Shown: positions 22,221 to 35,284 of the stretch, piece after piece
Position numbering within the stretch: position 1 is the stretch's first letter
How the letters are laid out: the number at the start of each line of letters is the position of its first letter
Origin: Primulina eburnea
Taxonomy: Eukaryota; Streptophyta; Magnoliopsida; Lamiales; Gesneriaceae
Direction: 5' to 3'
DNA length: 64,000 nucleotides
NCBI RefSeq assembly: GCF_022965805.1
Contig: NC_133105.1
Span: 29,668,277 to 29,732,276, forward strand
Made by a program: the position numbers and the translations under genes
The notes under the pieces: model-generated
Database searches by the model: none
Seen by the model: only the letters and a program-made list of their open reading frames with translations
What the model was told of the DNA's origin: nothing

Positions 22221-22841
22221 ACACTGGATATATGAATTATATCGATGCCGTTTAGGGATTGAGTCATTCCTAGCGACTGAGATTCGGTATATTTATCATT
22301 ATTCAGACATCGGGATCCCTAGGATAGAGTTGAGTCGAGTCTGAGACTACGCGTTGTTGAGTCAAGTCTGAGTCTGAGTATGATTCTTTGCTTGATATTA
22401 ATTATGTTTCAGAATTGAGACATGTTATGAATATTTGTTATATGCTTTTATATATGTTTTTATATGATTTCATGTGTACATTGTTTATACTGGGATATTT
22501 ATATCTCACCGGAGTTATCCGGCTGTTGTCTTGTTTTGTATGTGTACATGACAACAGGTGGGGCTGGATCAGGGTCAAGAAGAGGATGAGAGAAGATTAG
22601 ATAGCGTGGAGATCCGGGCTTCGAAGCAACATAGGATTCAGCACTGATATGTAGTTGAACCTAGTTGAATTCTTGTAGCTAACACAAGATTTGTATGTTC
22701 ATGTTTAATATGTAATTTGAGTGAATTACATTACGTTTCCGCTTTGTATTTTGAAAAAAAAATTAAATTAGACCCTGTTTTATAATTGATTAATTAGTCC
22801 CAATGATGATTAAGAATGTGATTAGCGTCCGGGTCCCCACA

Positions 22842-22959
22842 TTTAAGATAGGGAGTCTTGACAGATCCGTCAAACTTCTAGATGTTCGGTGATATCACAG
22901 CTTAGAGGAAGATCATTCTCCTATTGTAGATGTGGATACAGATCAGGACGAAGTCTAGG
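22842..22959 (+). repeat. 3' LTR of element B, third segment
   Basis: It continues from TTTAAGATAGGGAG as in the 5' LTR (4442 onward). It ends at CTAGG (22955-22959), the target-site duplication of LTR F. Confidence 0.9.
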
Positions 22960-24508
22960 TGTAATAGCCGAGCCCGATGTACGGTACGATTTAAGTTTCG
23001 TATGTTATTTGGGTTATTAGATTAGATGTTTAGAGTTGTGTTTTGGGCTATAGTATGCTTGGTTATTATTGTCTTGAGGTATTAGTGGTTGTTGGTTGTT
23101 CGTTTTAGAGTTTCGGATCGATTTTAGTTGGTTGAGTATTGATCATTGCCGTGACCAGAGTGCACCCGCGCTCTTAGAGGAGTGCCCCCGCGCTGTACTA
23201 TTCATGATTATGGAGTTGGGAAGCCGTAGCAGGACCGCACCCGCGGTAGTGCAAGGACCGCACCCGCGGTGGTTGCAGCGCCGCACCCGCGGTGATGGTG
23301 TTCCAGGAAATATTGGTTTGGTCGAAGGCTAGGCGCACCCGCGGTCTAGGTATGGGCGATATATTTAGTTACTTTTTGGAGTTGTTGGCCATACCTTATC
23401 CTTTCCCATTCCTCCATTTTCGATTTTCCTCTCTTCTTGCAAGGGTTTTCTTCCATTTCTTTTGCTTCCTATCTTCGATTCAAGCGGTTAGATCGATTTT
23501 CGACTTGAGATCGTGGTTCTCCTTGGTGCTAGGAAGCTAAGGTAAGTTTTTGGTTGAGTTCTATCATGGTTTTGGAGATTAGATGTTATAGGTGGATGTT
23601 TTTGATGGTTCAATGGATTACTTGACTTGAGTTTTTGGATATAGAGTTGGTAATGGTGTTATTTATGGATTATTATTGTAGGTGGTGTTCAAGAGCTTTA
23701 ATCAAGGTGTTATTGTAGTTTGTAAGTGGAATTTCATCCCTTTGCTCACATGATTATATATGTATGGTGTTCTAATGATTTCAAAGTGTTATTCCCTTCA
23801 TTTGATCCATAGTTACGTATTGATTCGATTGTATATCTATTAGATGCATTGTATGTCTCATTTATTGAAAAGGGAATACAAGAGAAAAGAAAGAGTTTAC
23901 AAAGTGATGGTTTAAATGCTATAGAGAGTTCAAATATTTTATTGGATTGATAGAAACATAGTCAGAGAATTGCATGCAATTAGTTGATCAACGCCCATAG
24001 GCTTGTATCCCTCAGAGTTATCGGTTTATATCGATTTGGGATACGAGTACCCCAGTCAGAGATACTATTGATATCAATCCAACCAGAGTAAAGAGAAATA
24101 CCATCTTATTGCTATGTTATTGCTATGCTATTGCTACAGTATTCATGTTTCAGAGTTGATGGTATTTATGATTTCAAAGCTATGTTTTACAGAGTATATG
24201 TTCATTGCTATATAAGAGTTCCACTTGCTGAGATTTATTCTCATTTCAGTTATTTCATGTAATGCAGATCAGAGTGGCGGCCCGGGACGTTGACTGTGGA
24301 CAGGGGGTCATATGCATACACCGTTGGAAGGAAGTTTTTGGCATGATCATAGAAATGATGTTTTGTATTTTGTTATGTCATTCGAATGATCATGTATTGT
24401 TTTGTTGTAAAGATGTTTAAAGAAATGTATTTTGAAACTCCTTCCATATTTTAAAGAAAATTTTAATTTCCGCTGTGTATTTTATTTAAAGAGGTCAGAG
24501 GTGTCACA
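22960..24508 (+). mobile_element. F: solo LTR of the element A/H family (1,549 bp)
   Basis: It starts TGTAATAGCCGAGCCC and ends GGTGTCACA. CTAGG flanks both sides (22955-22959 and 24509-24513). It contains a beta-type array (23161-23346) and a TATATA stretch near 23350. No coding region remains; it is a product of LTR recombination. Confidence 0.93.
23161..23346 (+). repeat. Beta-type GC-motif array in LTR F
   Basis: Units of GCACCCGCGGT, some varying to GCCCCCGCGCT, are arranged mainly in pairs. The type matches the unrelated LTRs E, I, J and M rather than the related H LTR. Confidence 0.78.
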
Positions 24509-25066
24509 CTAGGAATAAGACATACCGTCACCCCGATTGGGAGGGTAGGTGATAGATCGTCTTATTCACACCGGGATCCCTAGAGTTCTAGTCGAGTCGA
24601 GTCCAGATATGGTTTGATTTGCATTGCATTGCATGTTTATATGGATGACATTCATCATAGCATGTTGCATGTTTAGATTGATTATATGCATGTATACATG
24701 TTTATACTGAGATTTGTTCTCACCGGAGTTTCCGGCTGTTGTTATGTCTGTATGTGTGCATAACAACAGGTGGGGCAGGATCTGGGTCGAGATAGAGACG
24801 AGATTGATATAGCGTGGAGACTACGGGCGCAGCAAAGGACTAGTGGTTTTAGTAGACTTCGACTATTTGTATTTGGTATTGTATTAAACACTAGTTGGAT
24901 TTATGTATTAGTACACGACATGTTTGTATGATGGTAAATTAAATAAAGACTTGACGTTCGTTTATATAACATTAGAATGAATGTTGAAAAGCGAAAATTT
25001 GACCCAATTTTTATATTAATGATCCATTTAATCCCAAAGAACAGAGTTAGAGCCCGGGTCCCCACA
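24509..25066 (+). repeat. 3' LTR of element B, last segment
   Basis: It runs from CTAGGAATAAGAC to GGTCCCCACA, matching 4555-5112. The twin hairpin is intact (24719-24769). AGTAT follows at 25067. Confidence 0.92.
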
Positions 25067-25723
25067 AGTATGCTTGGTATTATTGTCTTGAGTTGTTAGT
25101 TGTTATTGGTTGTTCGTTTTAGAGTTTCGGATTGATTTTTAGTTGTATGGGAGGTGTTCATTGCCGGGACCATAGTGCACCCGCGGTAGTGCAAGGAGTG
25201 CACCTGTGGTCGACTGTTCAAGATTTTTTGTTGGTAATCCGTGGCATCATCGCACCCGCGGTAGAGTTAGCACCGCACCCGCGGTGTCTGCAGCGCCGCA
25301 CCCGCGGTCCGAGTGTTCCAGAATTTTGTGTTGTGCCGTGAGCTAGGCGCACCCGCGGTGCTTGTGGCAGGGCACCCGCGGTCTAGGTATGGCCGAGTTT
25401 TTAAGTTACTTTTTGGGAGTGGTGGGCCATACTTTCCCTTTTCCTTCCTTCTCATTTTCGATTTTCTCTCTATTCCAAGGGTTTTCTACCATTTCTTTTG
25501 CTTCCTATCTTCGATTTAAGCTTTTATTTGGCGATTCGAATTGAGATCGTAATTCTCCTTGGTGCTAGGAAGCTAAGGTAAGATTTTGGTGAAGTTATTC
25601 CATGGTTTTGAGTTGGGAGATTTATGGGTTTGTTGATATTGTTGGATTGTTGGATTATTTGACATGGGTTCTTGATTATTGAGTTGATGTTGAGGTGTTC
25701 TATTGGTTTGTAAGTGGAATTTC
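25067..25723 (+). repeat. 3' LTR of element A, second segment
   Basis: It picks up at AGTATGCTTGG exactly as in LTR F (23055 onward) and holds a beta-type array (25176-25383). It breaks off at GTGGAATTTC, where copia element G begins. The rest of the LTR is not found in the window. Confidence 0.88.
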
Positions 25724-27789
25724 TGAAAGGGGATCGGTTACGGTGGCCGGAAACGCAACGGAAGCACAAAAATTTTCGATTTTAGCATATAAATTTCGGC
25801 CACCATGAGTTTGTGTAGGAAATACAATAAAACACCAAAATGACATTCATAGTGTGTTTAGAAATAGTTACATATCAACCTCTTAAGGTTGATGATGGCT
25901 CCAACCAAGTTGTAAACAACTTGGCTCTTGAATGGAATGAAGATCTACAAGCTTCCTTGGACTCCTTTCTTTCCTTCAAATTAGGCCCACCACTAGCAAA
26001 CTAGAACCCCTCTTATTTTGCACTAGAAAAATAAAAGGATTTTTCAAAGAGAAGTATTTTTCTTCCTCAACACTTGAAGAGAAAAATTGAGAGAAAACTT
26101 GAGAGAATGGTGCTTGGAGAATTCGGCCATCTTGCTTGAATGAGGGGGGAAGGGAGACTTGTCTTGGACTTGCAAAAAGTAGAGACAAAAGTAGCATGCC
26201 AAGCCTTGATATTTGAAAAAGTTGTCTCCAACCCTTCACCTCCCATGCATGCATATATTATATGGTTTTTAACAAATTAAAAACCATGGACTAAATTTAA
26301 TTATCTCAAACATATTTGAGACTAATTAAACATTACTTGAATTTACCCAAGTCCCACTAGTTAAATAATTAATTTAAATTGAGCTCTACAAGACTCAATA
26401 TGATTTAATTAATTCAACACTTGAATTAATTTAATTATTTGGACTCTACTAGGTCCACTAGTGTTTAATTAATTCAACACTTGAATTAATTCAATTTAGT
26501 CCATAATAACGTTTATGAAAATCACAATTTTCAAATACATTATTCACTTGGCCAAATTTTAATTTAGGAACACTTCCATAAATTAAAATTTACATTTCTC
26601 TCATAGAAGTCATACTTCTATTTTCCTTACGCTTATAAACTCTTTTATAAGCCGTTCAACACATTGAACTATTTTTACTTCTCAACGTGATCTAGAAAGC
26701 CAGCACATGTGTGGCCCTCAATGGTTCATTGATACAACTAGCCGTGGGTTCACATCTCCATGTGATTCGGACTAAACATGTCCTTATATGAGCATACCCC
26801 AATTTCTCCATTCTTACTTATCAACTCCTTGATAACAAGAACGTCAGAACTCAAGTCTGATAGTACCCAACCAATCATGTTAAACGCCTAGCAGCATCGC
26901 TTACATGATTCCCTAGGTATCAAATGATAGTGCCTGAAAGAACCATTCAATTATGGTAAGCGTACAGTACGGTCCCTTCAACTCATATATCCCGACCGAT
27001 TCGACAACCATTGGTTTATCGAGAGTTGTCAATGAATCGATACTATGTGTCATGCCGTAGTTGCACCGATGGTGTAATCTATGAAACTCCTTTCATAATT
27101 ACCACCATACTCTGATCAGAGATTTCACACTACATATACATGAAAACACATAGGATATCCATACCCGAAGGTAAGCGGTGAATCCCCGACTACAATGCAT
27201 CGACTCCTATATGTTTCGACAGAACACCCAACCTTGCCACCTGATGACCCCTTGAGAGTCGGTAAACAAGTCAAAGTGCAATGCTAGAACATAGAGTCTC
27301 AATGTTGTCCCGGGTCATAAGGACTAATGGTGTACAACCATAAACTAAGACGTTTCCACTCGATAAATGAGAACCACTTGGAAAGTCCTTTAATGGAGGG
27401 TTGTTCAGTGCACTCTACCAGGAGCACCTATCTGCATGCTTGGACATCACAATGTCCCCTACCAATGAAACATGGTACTCACATCGCAGATACTAGTCTC
27501 TAACACGAGCGGCCTATATCCTTATTAGCGGCAGCTGAATCGACTAGGAACTGTTTAGAATATACAGTATTCCAAATATGAGTTTCATGATACTCATCAT
27601 ATGAGCATCTCATATTCTTTCTACTATTTGTATATTCAAGGACTTTATCTATGCAACTAGCATGTGTATACAGATAAAGATGTGCCAAAACAATAATTTC
27701 AAATATAATTAAAATAAAGATCGTTTATACATAGAGTTTCATTGTGAACACTCGGCCAACACTTGGCTCGACGGGCACCTACTCTAACA
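25724..27789 (-). repeat. 3' LTR of copia element G (2,066 bp)
   Basis: Read on the minus strand it starts TGTTAGAGTAGG at 27789 and ends CCCCTTTCA at 25724, matching the K LTRs. It includes the hairpin series (about 26290-26680) and ACTAGTGGACCTAGTAGAG. Confidence 0.92.
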
Positions 27790-27803
27790 ATCTCCCACTT
27801 GCA

Positions 27804-30800
27804 CTAGAGCCAACTACCCATATGCTTCAAACCCATTGATTCGCGATGCTTCTCGAATAATGGTCCAGGTAAAGGCTTAGTTAGTGGATCAGCAACATTA
27901 TCTGTGGAGTCGACTTTGTCAATCATGACATCTCCTCTTTCCACGATCTCTCTGAGGATGTGGTAATTTCTCAATACGTGTTTGGACTTCTGATGAGACC
28001 TCGACTCCTTTGCTTGAGTAATGGCTCCCGTGTTGTCACAAAACACCGGGACAGGAGCAACTCCATTAGGAATGACGCCCAATTCTTGGACGAAATTCCT
28101 TATCCAAACTGCCTCCTTTGCTGCAGCTGATGCAGCAATGTATTCTGCCTCAGTGGTGGAACCCGCTGTACTGTCTTGCTTGGAACTCTTCCAAGAGACA
28201 GCAGCACCATTGAGAATGAATACAAACCCAGAGGTTGACTTCGAGTCATCGATATCGCTTTGGAAGCTAGAGTCGGTATAGCCTTCCAATTTTAGTTCTC
28301 CACCCATAGACCAAGAACAATTTATTGGTCCTTCTCAACTACTTGAGGATGTCTTTCACAGCTTTCCAATGTGGAAGACCAGGGTTCGATTGATATCTAC
28401 TCACAACACTTAGTGCAAAAGCCACGTCAGGACGTGTGGATATCATGCCATACATGATGCTACCAATTGCCGAAGCATACGGAATGTGTGTCATCGCCGC
28501 TATCTCCGCATCAGTCTTGGGAGACATAGACTTGGATAGGGTCACGCCATGACACATTGGTAGATGTCCTCTCTTGGACTCATCAATCGAGAATCGCTTC
28601 AGGATGGTATCAATGTTTGTGGACTGGGTGAGACCAAGCAATCTCTTTGATCTATCTCTATAGATTTGTATTCAAAATACAAAAGATGCTTCACCCAAGT
28701 CTTGCATCGAGAACTTGCTTGCTAACCATATCTTGGTTGATTGCAACATTCCTACATCATTCCCAATGAGTAGAATGTCATCAACATACAGCACCAAGAA
28801 TGTCACAGCACTCCCACTGACCTTCTTATACACACAGGGTTCCTCAGGATTCTTAGTAAAATCAAACTCTTTGATTGTACTATCGAATCTAAGGTTCCAA
28901 CTCCTAGATGCCTGTTTTAGACCATAAATAGATCTCTGAAGTTTGCATACCATATGCTCACTTCCGACAGATGTAAACCCTTCGGGTTGAGACATGTAAA
29001 TTTCTTCCTTAATATCCCCATTAAGAAATGTTGTCTTAACATCCATCTGCCATATCTCATAGTCATACCATGCAGCTATGGCTAGCAAAATCCTTATGGA
29101 CTTGAACATTGCGACTGGAGAAAAGGTTTCTTCAAAGTCAACTCCTTGTCTTTGAGTATATCCTTTTTCTACCAATCGCGCTTTGAAGGTCAATACCTTC
29201 CCATCCGCCCCAAGTTTCCTCATGTAAATCCATTTACACCCTATGGGAACAGTTCCCTCAGGTGGATCCACAAGATTCCACACTTGGTTCGAATGCATGG
29301 AATTCATCTCAGATTCCATTGCTTCAAGCCACTTGGATGAATCGGCATCAGATAACGCTTCCTTGAAGGTCCTTGGATCACATCCAAGGTTAGGCTCATC
29401 ACGGCCCTCTTCAAGAAGCAGACCATACCTCATAGGTGGTCTGGAGACTCTCTCGGATCTTCTAGGAGCTTGTATCTCCTCCCTTGGCTCTTCGGGTGTG
29501 GGTTCTACAATTGTGGGTGTCTCTCGAACTTCTTCGATTTCTATCATCTCTCCTTTTCTATTCAATAGAAATTCCCTTTCCAAAAAGGTTGCATTCCTAG
29601 AAACAAATACCTTTGTTTCTTGGGGATGATAGAAGTAATATCCAACAGAATTCTTTGGATATCCCACAAAGTAACATAAAATAGATCGACTATCCAATTT
29701 ATCTCCCACTACCTGCTTCACATAAGCAGGGCACCCCCATATTCTAAAATATGAATATTTGGGTGGCTTACCCATACATATCTCATATGGTGTCTTATCA
29801 ACTGCTTTTGTATGGACATTGTTCAACAACAGTGCCGCTGTTTCAAGCGCATATCCCCAAAAGGATGGCGGCAACTCCGTGAACCCCATCATAGACCGAA
29901 CCATGTCCATCAAAGTTCGCTTACGACGCTCCGAAACACCATTCAACTGTGGTGTAGCGGGCGGAGTCCACTGCGAGAGAATCCCATTCTCCCTTAGATA
30001 CTCTTGGAACTCGGCACTCAAGTACTCACCACCCCGATCCGATCGAAGTGTCTTGATGCTTCGTCCCAACGGATTCTCTACTTCACTTCTGAATTCTTTG
30101 AATCTTTCAAAAGCTTCAGATTTGTATTTCATCAAATACACATACCCATACCTCGAGAAATCATCGGTAAAGGTGATGAAGTAGGCATGTCCATGCTTAG
30201 TGGTGATGCTAAGCGGACCGCACACATCGGTATGGATCAAATCCAATAACCCTTTGGCTCGCTTCACATGGCCCTTAAATGGAATTTTGGTCATCTTTCC
30301 TTTTAGACAGGATTCACAAGTCGTGAGAGCATTAATATCAGACATATCAAACATGCCAACTCCCACTAGCTTGTTCATCCTTCTTAAGGAAATATGTCCT
30401 AATCGAGCATGCCATAATTGTGCCGAATTTAGAGTATCTTGTTTTCTCTTGTTTGTTGTTGTTATCGCTTGGACATTGTTTAGTGGAATATCTTTCAATT
30501 TTAAGTTATAGAAATCGTTTTCAAGTTCCCCGGTACCAACTAAACATTCATTCTTGTAAATGTTGCAAACACCTTGGCTAAATAAACAAGAAAATCCATC
30601 TTTGTCCAACATAGAAATGGAAATAATGTTTTTCACCAAGTTGGGTACAAACAAAACATCTCTCAAAATTAACTTAAAATCATTGTTCAAAAGCAAGTAA
30701 ACATCTCCTACGGCCTTGGCAGCAACCTTTGCTCCATTGCCCATCCTCAAAAAGGTCTCACATTTTCTAAGCCTTTTACTTTTTCCCATCACCTGCAAAT

Positions 30801-31729
30801 CATTACAGAGATGTGAGCCACAGCCGGTATCCAATACCCAAGAAGTAGAGTTAATTGAAATGTTTACTTCAATATAGAACATACCATTTCCAGAACCCTT
30901 CTGGGCAAGATATTCCCTGCAGTTACGCCTCCAATGTCCAGGCTTCTTGCAGTAATGACAAACGTCAACAGTCTTGTTAGCCTTCACTGGTGTGGCTACC
31001 ACAACGGGACTCGGAGCTTGCCTCTTCAAGGGCACGTTCTTCTTGGGACGTTGGAAAGAACGCTTCTTCCTCTTCCAACGTGGATCGGTCTTCGTACCAG
31101 ATGAAGAACCCACATAAAGAACCAACTTCTCTTTCTTGATAGTGGACTCAAAAGTCACAAACATGTTCACCAACTCGTCAAGGGTCGGCTCCATCTTGTT
31201 CATATTGAAATTCACCACAAAAGGAGCAAATGAGCTAGGCAGCGATAACAGCAACACGTCGGTGGTCAACTCCGAAGGCAATATCAAATCCATGCCAACA
31301 AGCTTGTCCACGAGTCCAATCAACTTTAGGCCATGCTCATGGACCGAGGCCCCATCTCGCATGCGCAAAGTGATTAGCTCCTTGACGGTAGCATGCCTAA
31401 GAGGCCGAGTCTGCTCACCAAAGAGCTCCTTGAGGTTCAAATGAATGTCAGCAGCACTCTTTGCACCCTCAAAACGCCTCTGCAGCTCATCATTCATAGA
31501 AGCCTGCATATAACACTTGGTCTTCAAGTCATGGTCACACCAATCCTTGTAGGTCTGCAATTCCTCAGGAGTGCAGTCAGTCGGAGCCTTATCAGGGGGG
31601 GACTCAGTCAGTGTATATGCAATCTTTTCCGAGTTCAAGACGATTTTCAGGTTTCTTAGCAAAGTGAGGTAGTTAGGTCCGGTTAACACATGTTTTTCGA
31701 GTATGGCAGAAAGCGGATTGCGAATTGAA
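27804..31729 (-). pseudogene. gag-pol polyprotein of copia element G
   Basis: The main open stretch (31729 to 28672, about 1,018 codons) has gag (UBN2-like, from residue 2), a CCHC knuckle (CHYCKKPGHWRRNC), protease (VLDTGCGSH), integrase (HHCC then HTDVCGP, LRSDRGGEY and GVSERR) and most of reverse transcriptase (QMDVKTTFLNG, YVDDILLIGND). Stops interrupt at 28672 (GGA to TGA) and near 28338 (TAC to TAG). A 2-bp loss near 28308 then shifts the frame into the RNase H part (ADSS-like YTDSSFQSD, ending at 27804). The start codon is absent because of the junction at 31729. The catalytic motifs remaining are intact. Confidence 0.92.
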
Positions 31730-34700
31730 GATAACCCAAATAGAGTTAAAACATTTCTGCGTTCTAGGAAGACCAGTCACGAAATCCATCGTAATATTCT
31801 CCCACTTCCACTGAGGAATCGGCAAAGATAGCAATGTCCCAGCAGGTCTCTGATGCTCAATCTTCACCTGCTGACAAGTTAGGCACTGAGAAATGAACAT
31901 AGCAATATCTTTCTTCATACCTGGCCACCAATAGAGTCTACGAAGATCCTGATACATTTTGGTGCTACCTGGATGTATCGAATATGGCGCGGTATGAGCT
32001 TCTGCCAAGACATCTCGCCGAATATCATCGCCAACAGGAACATAAATACGGCCTCTGAAAGTCACCAAACCGTCTCCATTCAAACCAAACTCTGAGTTCC
32101 CTCTTTCCTCTGCTCTAGCTCTCAACTCTGTCAACTGAACATCATCAGCCTGCTCTCTACGGATCCTGTCCGTCAAAGTAGCCCGAATAACCAACGCTGA
32201 AAAGCGAGCAATGGTTCCAGGGACTACCAAAGAAATCTCCTCTCACTGCAAATCCATCAACAACGGCTGTTGAATCATCGAACTTAAGGAAGAACTCGAC
32301 TTACGGCTCAAAGCATCAGACACAACATTCGTCTTTCCCGGGTGGTAACTGATAGTCACATCATAGTCTTTAACAAGCTCTAACCACCGTCTCTGCCGCA
32401 TATTGAGCTCTTTTTGGGAAAACAGATACTTCAAACTCTTGTGGTCTGTGAAAACCTCACACTTTTCGCCATATAAGTAGTGTCTCCAAATCTTCAGGGC
32501 GAAAACCGCAGCTGCCACCTCCAAATCGTGCGTAGGATAATTCTTCTCATAATCTTTCAACTGGCGAGAAGCATAGGCGATAACCTTACCTCGCTGCATC
32601 AGCACTGCACCAAGACCCTTCTTCGATGCATCAGTATACACAACAAAATCCTCTGAACCACTGGGCAAAGAAAGAACAGGAGCTGTCGTCAACTTATCCT
32701 TCAACTCTTGAAATGCACTCTGGCAATCATTGGACCACTCGAACTTCACAGTCTTCCTCGTCAGATTGGTCAATGGCAGAGCGATCTTGGAAAAATCTGA
32801 AATAAAGCGACGATAATAACCCGCCAAATTAAGAAAACTGCGTACCTCTGACACAATGGTAGGAATAGGCCACATCTGAATCGCCTCAATCTTCACTGGA
32901 TCAACTGCTATGCCATCCTTCGAAACAACATGGCCTAGAAAAGAAATCTGCTCCAACCAGAACTCACACTTCTTCAACTTAGCAAACAACCTCTTCTCTC
33001 TCAACAATCGGAGAACAACTCTGAGATGCTCTGCATGAAGATCTCTGGTCTTGGAATAGATCAAGATGTCGTCGATGAAGACAATGACGAAACTATCCAA
33101 ATAAGGCTTGAACACACGGTTCATCAAGTCCATAAAGACTGAAGGAGCATTAGTCAGACCAAAAGACATCACAAGAAACTCATAGTGACCATACCTGGTC
33201 CGGAACGCTGTCTTAGGGATATCAGACTCCCTAACCTTCAACTGATAGTAGCCAGACCGAAGATCAATTTTCGAAAATACAGTAGCACCCTGAAGTTGGT
33301 CAAATAGATCGTCAATCCGTGGCAACGGATACTTATTCTTGATCGTCACTTTGTTGAGCTCCCTATAATCAATACACAGCCGCAACGACCCATCTTTCTT
33401 CTTGACAAACAGAACCGGAGCTCCCCAAGGCGAAGAACTCGGTCGAATAAAACCCTTGTCCAATAGATCCTGCAACTGCGTCTTCAACTCCTTCATCTCA
33501 GTAGGGGCCATTCGGTACGGAGCCTTAGAAATAGGAACCGTACCTGGAGCTAGATCAATCACAAACTCAACATCCCTGTCCGGCGGCAAACCCGGCACAT
33601 CATCCTCAAACACATCAGAAAACTCCCTCACCACATCGATATCATCAATATTCAACTTAATCATTCTATCGACATCCACAATCGAAGCCAGAAACACATC
33701 ACAACCTCTACACAACAACTTCTCAGCCTCAAGACAAGAAATAAAAGGAAGGACCAGCGAAGTACCTGCACTGGCGAGCATACCTTCCCTATTGCCATCA
33801 TCTGCAAAAGTCACCGTCTTAGCAACGCAATCAATCACTGCACGATTGGTTGATAGCCAATCCATGCCAAGTATAACATCAAATGCAACCATCGAGATGA
33901 CAATCAAATCAGCAAAAACCATTCGTCCATCAATTTGAACAGAGCATGCATACACAATAGATGTCGGGCACAATACATCCCCCGAAGGCAAAACAACATT
34001 AAACTGGAGGGGAAGAACAGAAGGAACTATACCCAAAGATCTCAAAAACAATTCAGACATAAAAGAATGAGTAGCACCAGTATCAATGAAAGTCGTAGCT
34101 ACTCTGCCTGAAATCAAAATAGTGCTAGAGATCACAGAAGAATCATTGTTTATACCTTCCTTTGTCATGGTAAATATGCGTCCCAGAACCTTCTCCTTAC
34201 TCGCTCCTCTTGGACAGTCTTTGGCAATATGGCCTGCAGTGCCACAACGGTAACAAGTATGAGTGCCAAATCTGCACTCTCCTCTATGATGTCGATTACA
34301 CTTGGGACACAAAGGCTTCTCAGAATCAAATGGAACTGCCGGTGGTTTAGGACTCGGCTCTATCTTGCCTTTCCCCTTGAAACGATCTTTGCCTCTTCGG
34401 TTCGATCCCTGGCCTCTCTGAGCAATGGCCTGCTGTCTCGCTTGCCTCTGTCTGGCAATGTCTTTCTCTTCTTTCTCGGCCAACAACGCCTTAGACACAA
34501 TCTCCTTGAATGTCACAGCTTTGGACATATTGATGTCCCTTCTGATCTCTGTTTGAAGGCCTCTAATGAAATGAGCACCCTTGTCTTTGTCGTTGGAAGC
34601 AATATACGGAGCAAAAAGACAACCCTCCTCGAACTTCAAAATGTACTCATCAACGTTCATACCTCCCTGTCGAAGCTCCAAGAACTCTGTCACCTTCCTA

Positions 34701-35167
34701 GCTCGAAGTGCGTCTGGGAAGTACTTGTCATAAAACAGATCAGTAAACTCTGACCACTTCAAAGCCGGTAGATCAACACCAACCTTGGTCGCATTCCACC
34801 AAATACGTGCAGCCTTGACTAACATGAACACTGCACAACTGATTCTGTCCTTGTCCTCGTAGTTGAGATGATCAAAGATAGCCTCAAGAGCCTTGATCCA
34901 CTCCACAGCCACTAACGGATCGGTGCTCCCTGCAAACTCAGGCGGATCCATCCTCTTGAAAGCAGAAAAGATGCTATCGGTACCAACGGCTTGAGCTATT
35001 TGGCCTCTACCCTGTCCTCTACCTTGACCTGTTCCTTGCATACGGAGCAACTGCTGAATCTGCTCACCATGGACCTTGGCTTGCTCTTTCAACAACTTGC
35101 CGAATTCATCGACAACTCTAGAGGAAGAACTATACTCACCCTCTACGGCTTTCCTCTTAGGAGGCAT
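31730..35167 (-). pseudogene. gag-pol of element H (gag, protease, RT, RNase H, partial integrase)
   Basis: The ATG at 35167 ([12 protein letters not shown]) opens 974 codons without a break. Gag (residues about 70-230, with the ARIWW and DEYILKFE blocks) is followed by a basic linker, CCHC knuckle ([14 protein letters not shown], 305-318), protease (DTGATHSF, 362-369; ILGMDWLS), reverse transcriptase (FIDD, 697-700) and RNase H (YTDASKKG, 844-851; [10 protein letters not shown]). TGA at 32243-32245 (AGA to TGA) stops the frame. The same frame continues through the integrase HHCC domain into [12 protein letters not shown] and is lost at the junction. This gag differs strongly from the B/D/I type. 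Confidence 0.94.
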
Positions 35168-35284
35168 ACTCTACAATGTGCTCACAAAATACAAATCAAT
35201 AAATAACAATGAATAGATGTAGAAGAAGACATACCCGGACCGTTGAAAGTAGACGAAGTCATATGCATTGGTCCGAAAAATGGC

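Larger units (their letters stand above)
13304..22841 (+). mobile_element. Element D: Tekay-type element with gag and eroded pol, likely non-autonomous
   Basis: The 5' LTR is 13304-17353 (containing solo LTR E and a 530-bp duplication). The primer site is 17359-17370, gag starts at 17626, the polypurine tract is 20761-20774 and the 3' LTR is 20775-22841. TTTAA is duplicated at 13299-13303 and 22842-22846. The LTRs are similar (roughly 2-3% different by eye in aligned parts), whereas pol is reduced to scattered relics. This suggests the element moved with a defective pol. Confidence 0.9.
20775..22841 (+). repeat. 3' LTR of element D (2,067 bp)
   Basis: Uninterrupted copy from TGTAAGGCACGAG to GGTCCCCACA. 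It shows the ancestral layout: gamma array (20925-21189), TA-repeat (21235-21251), hairpin array (22044-22220, with two looser units near 21957-22005), twin hairpin (22514-22558) and LTR end. It gives the intact target site for E. Confidence 0.92.
3268..25066 (+). mobile_element. Element B: Ty3/gypsy Tekay-type retrotransposon, complete but interrupted by nested insertions
   Basis: The 5' LTR is 3268-5112, the primer site 5118-5129, the gag-pol frame 5375-9907 and the polypurine tract 9997-10007. The 3' LTR starts at 10008. It is interrupted by C (10438-12577), D (13304-22841) and F (22960-24508) and ends at 25066. AGTAT flanks both ends (3263-3267 and 25067-25071), which proves a single insertion into the 3' LTR of element A. 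With the nested elements removed, its own length is about 8.6 kb. Confidence 0.93.
25724..31729 (-). mobile_element. Element G: Ty1/copia element lacking its 5' LTR and leader
   Basis: The 3' LTR is 25724-27789, the polypurine tract is next to it and the polyprotein reads right to left from 31729. The sequence stops at the second codon of gag and is fused to the integrase of element H. About 3.9 kb (5' LTR plus leader) present in K is absent. The left flank is ATTTC; the partner duplication is lost with the missing end. Confidence 0.92.

Noticed and set aside
3169..25723. Separate fragments of LTR family TGTAATAGCC as independent solo elements
   Set aside because: 3169-3267 and 25067-25723 join perfectly across element B's AGTAT duplication, so they are one LTR.
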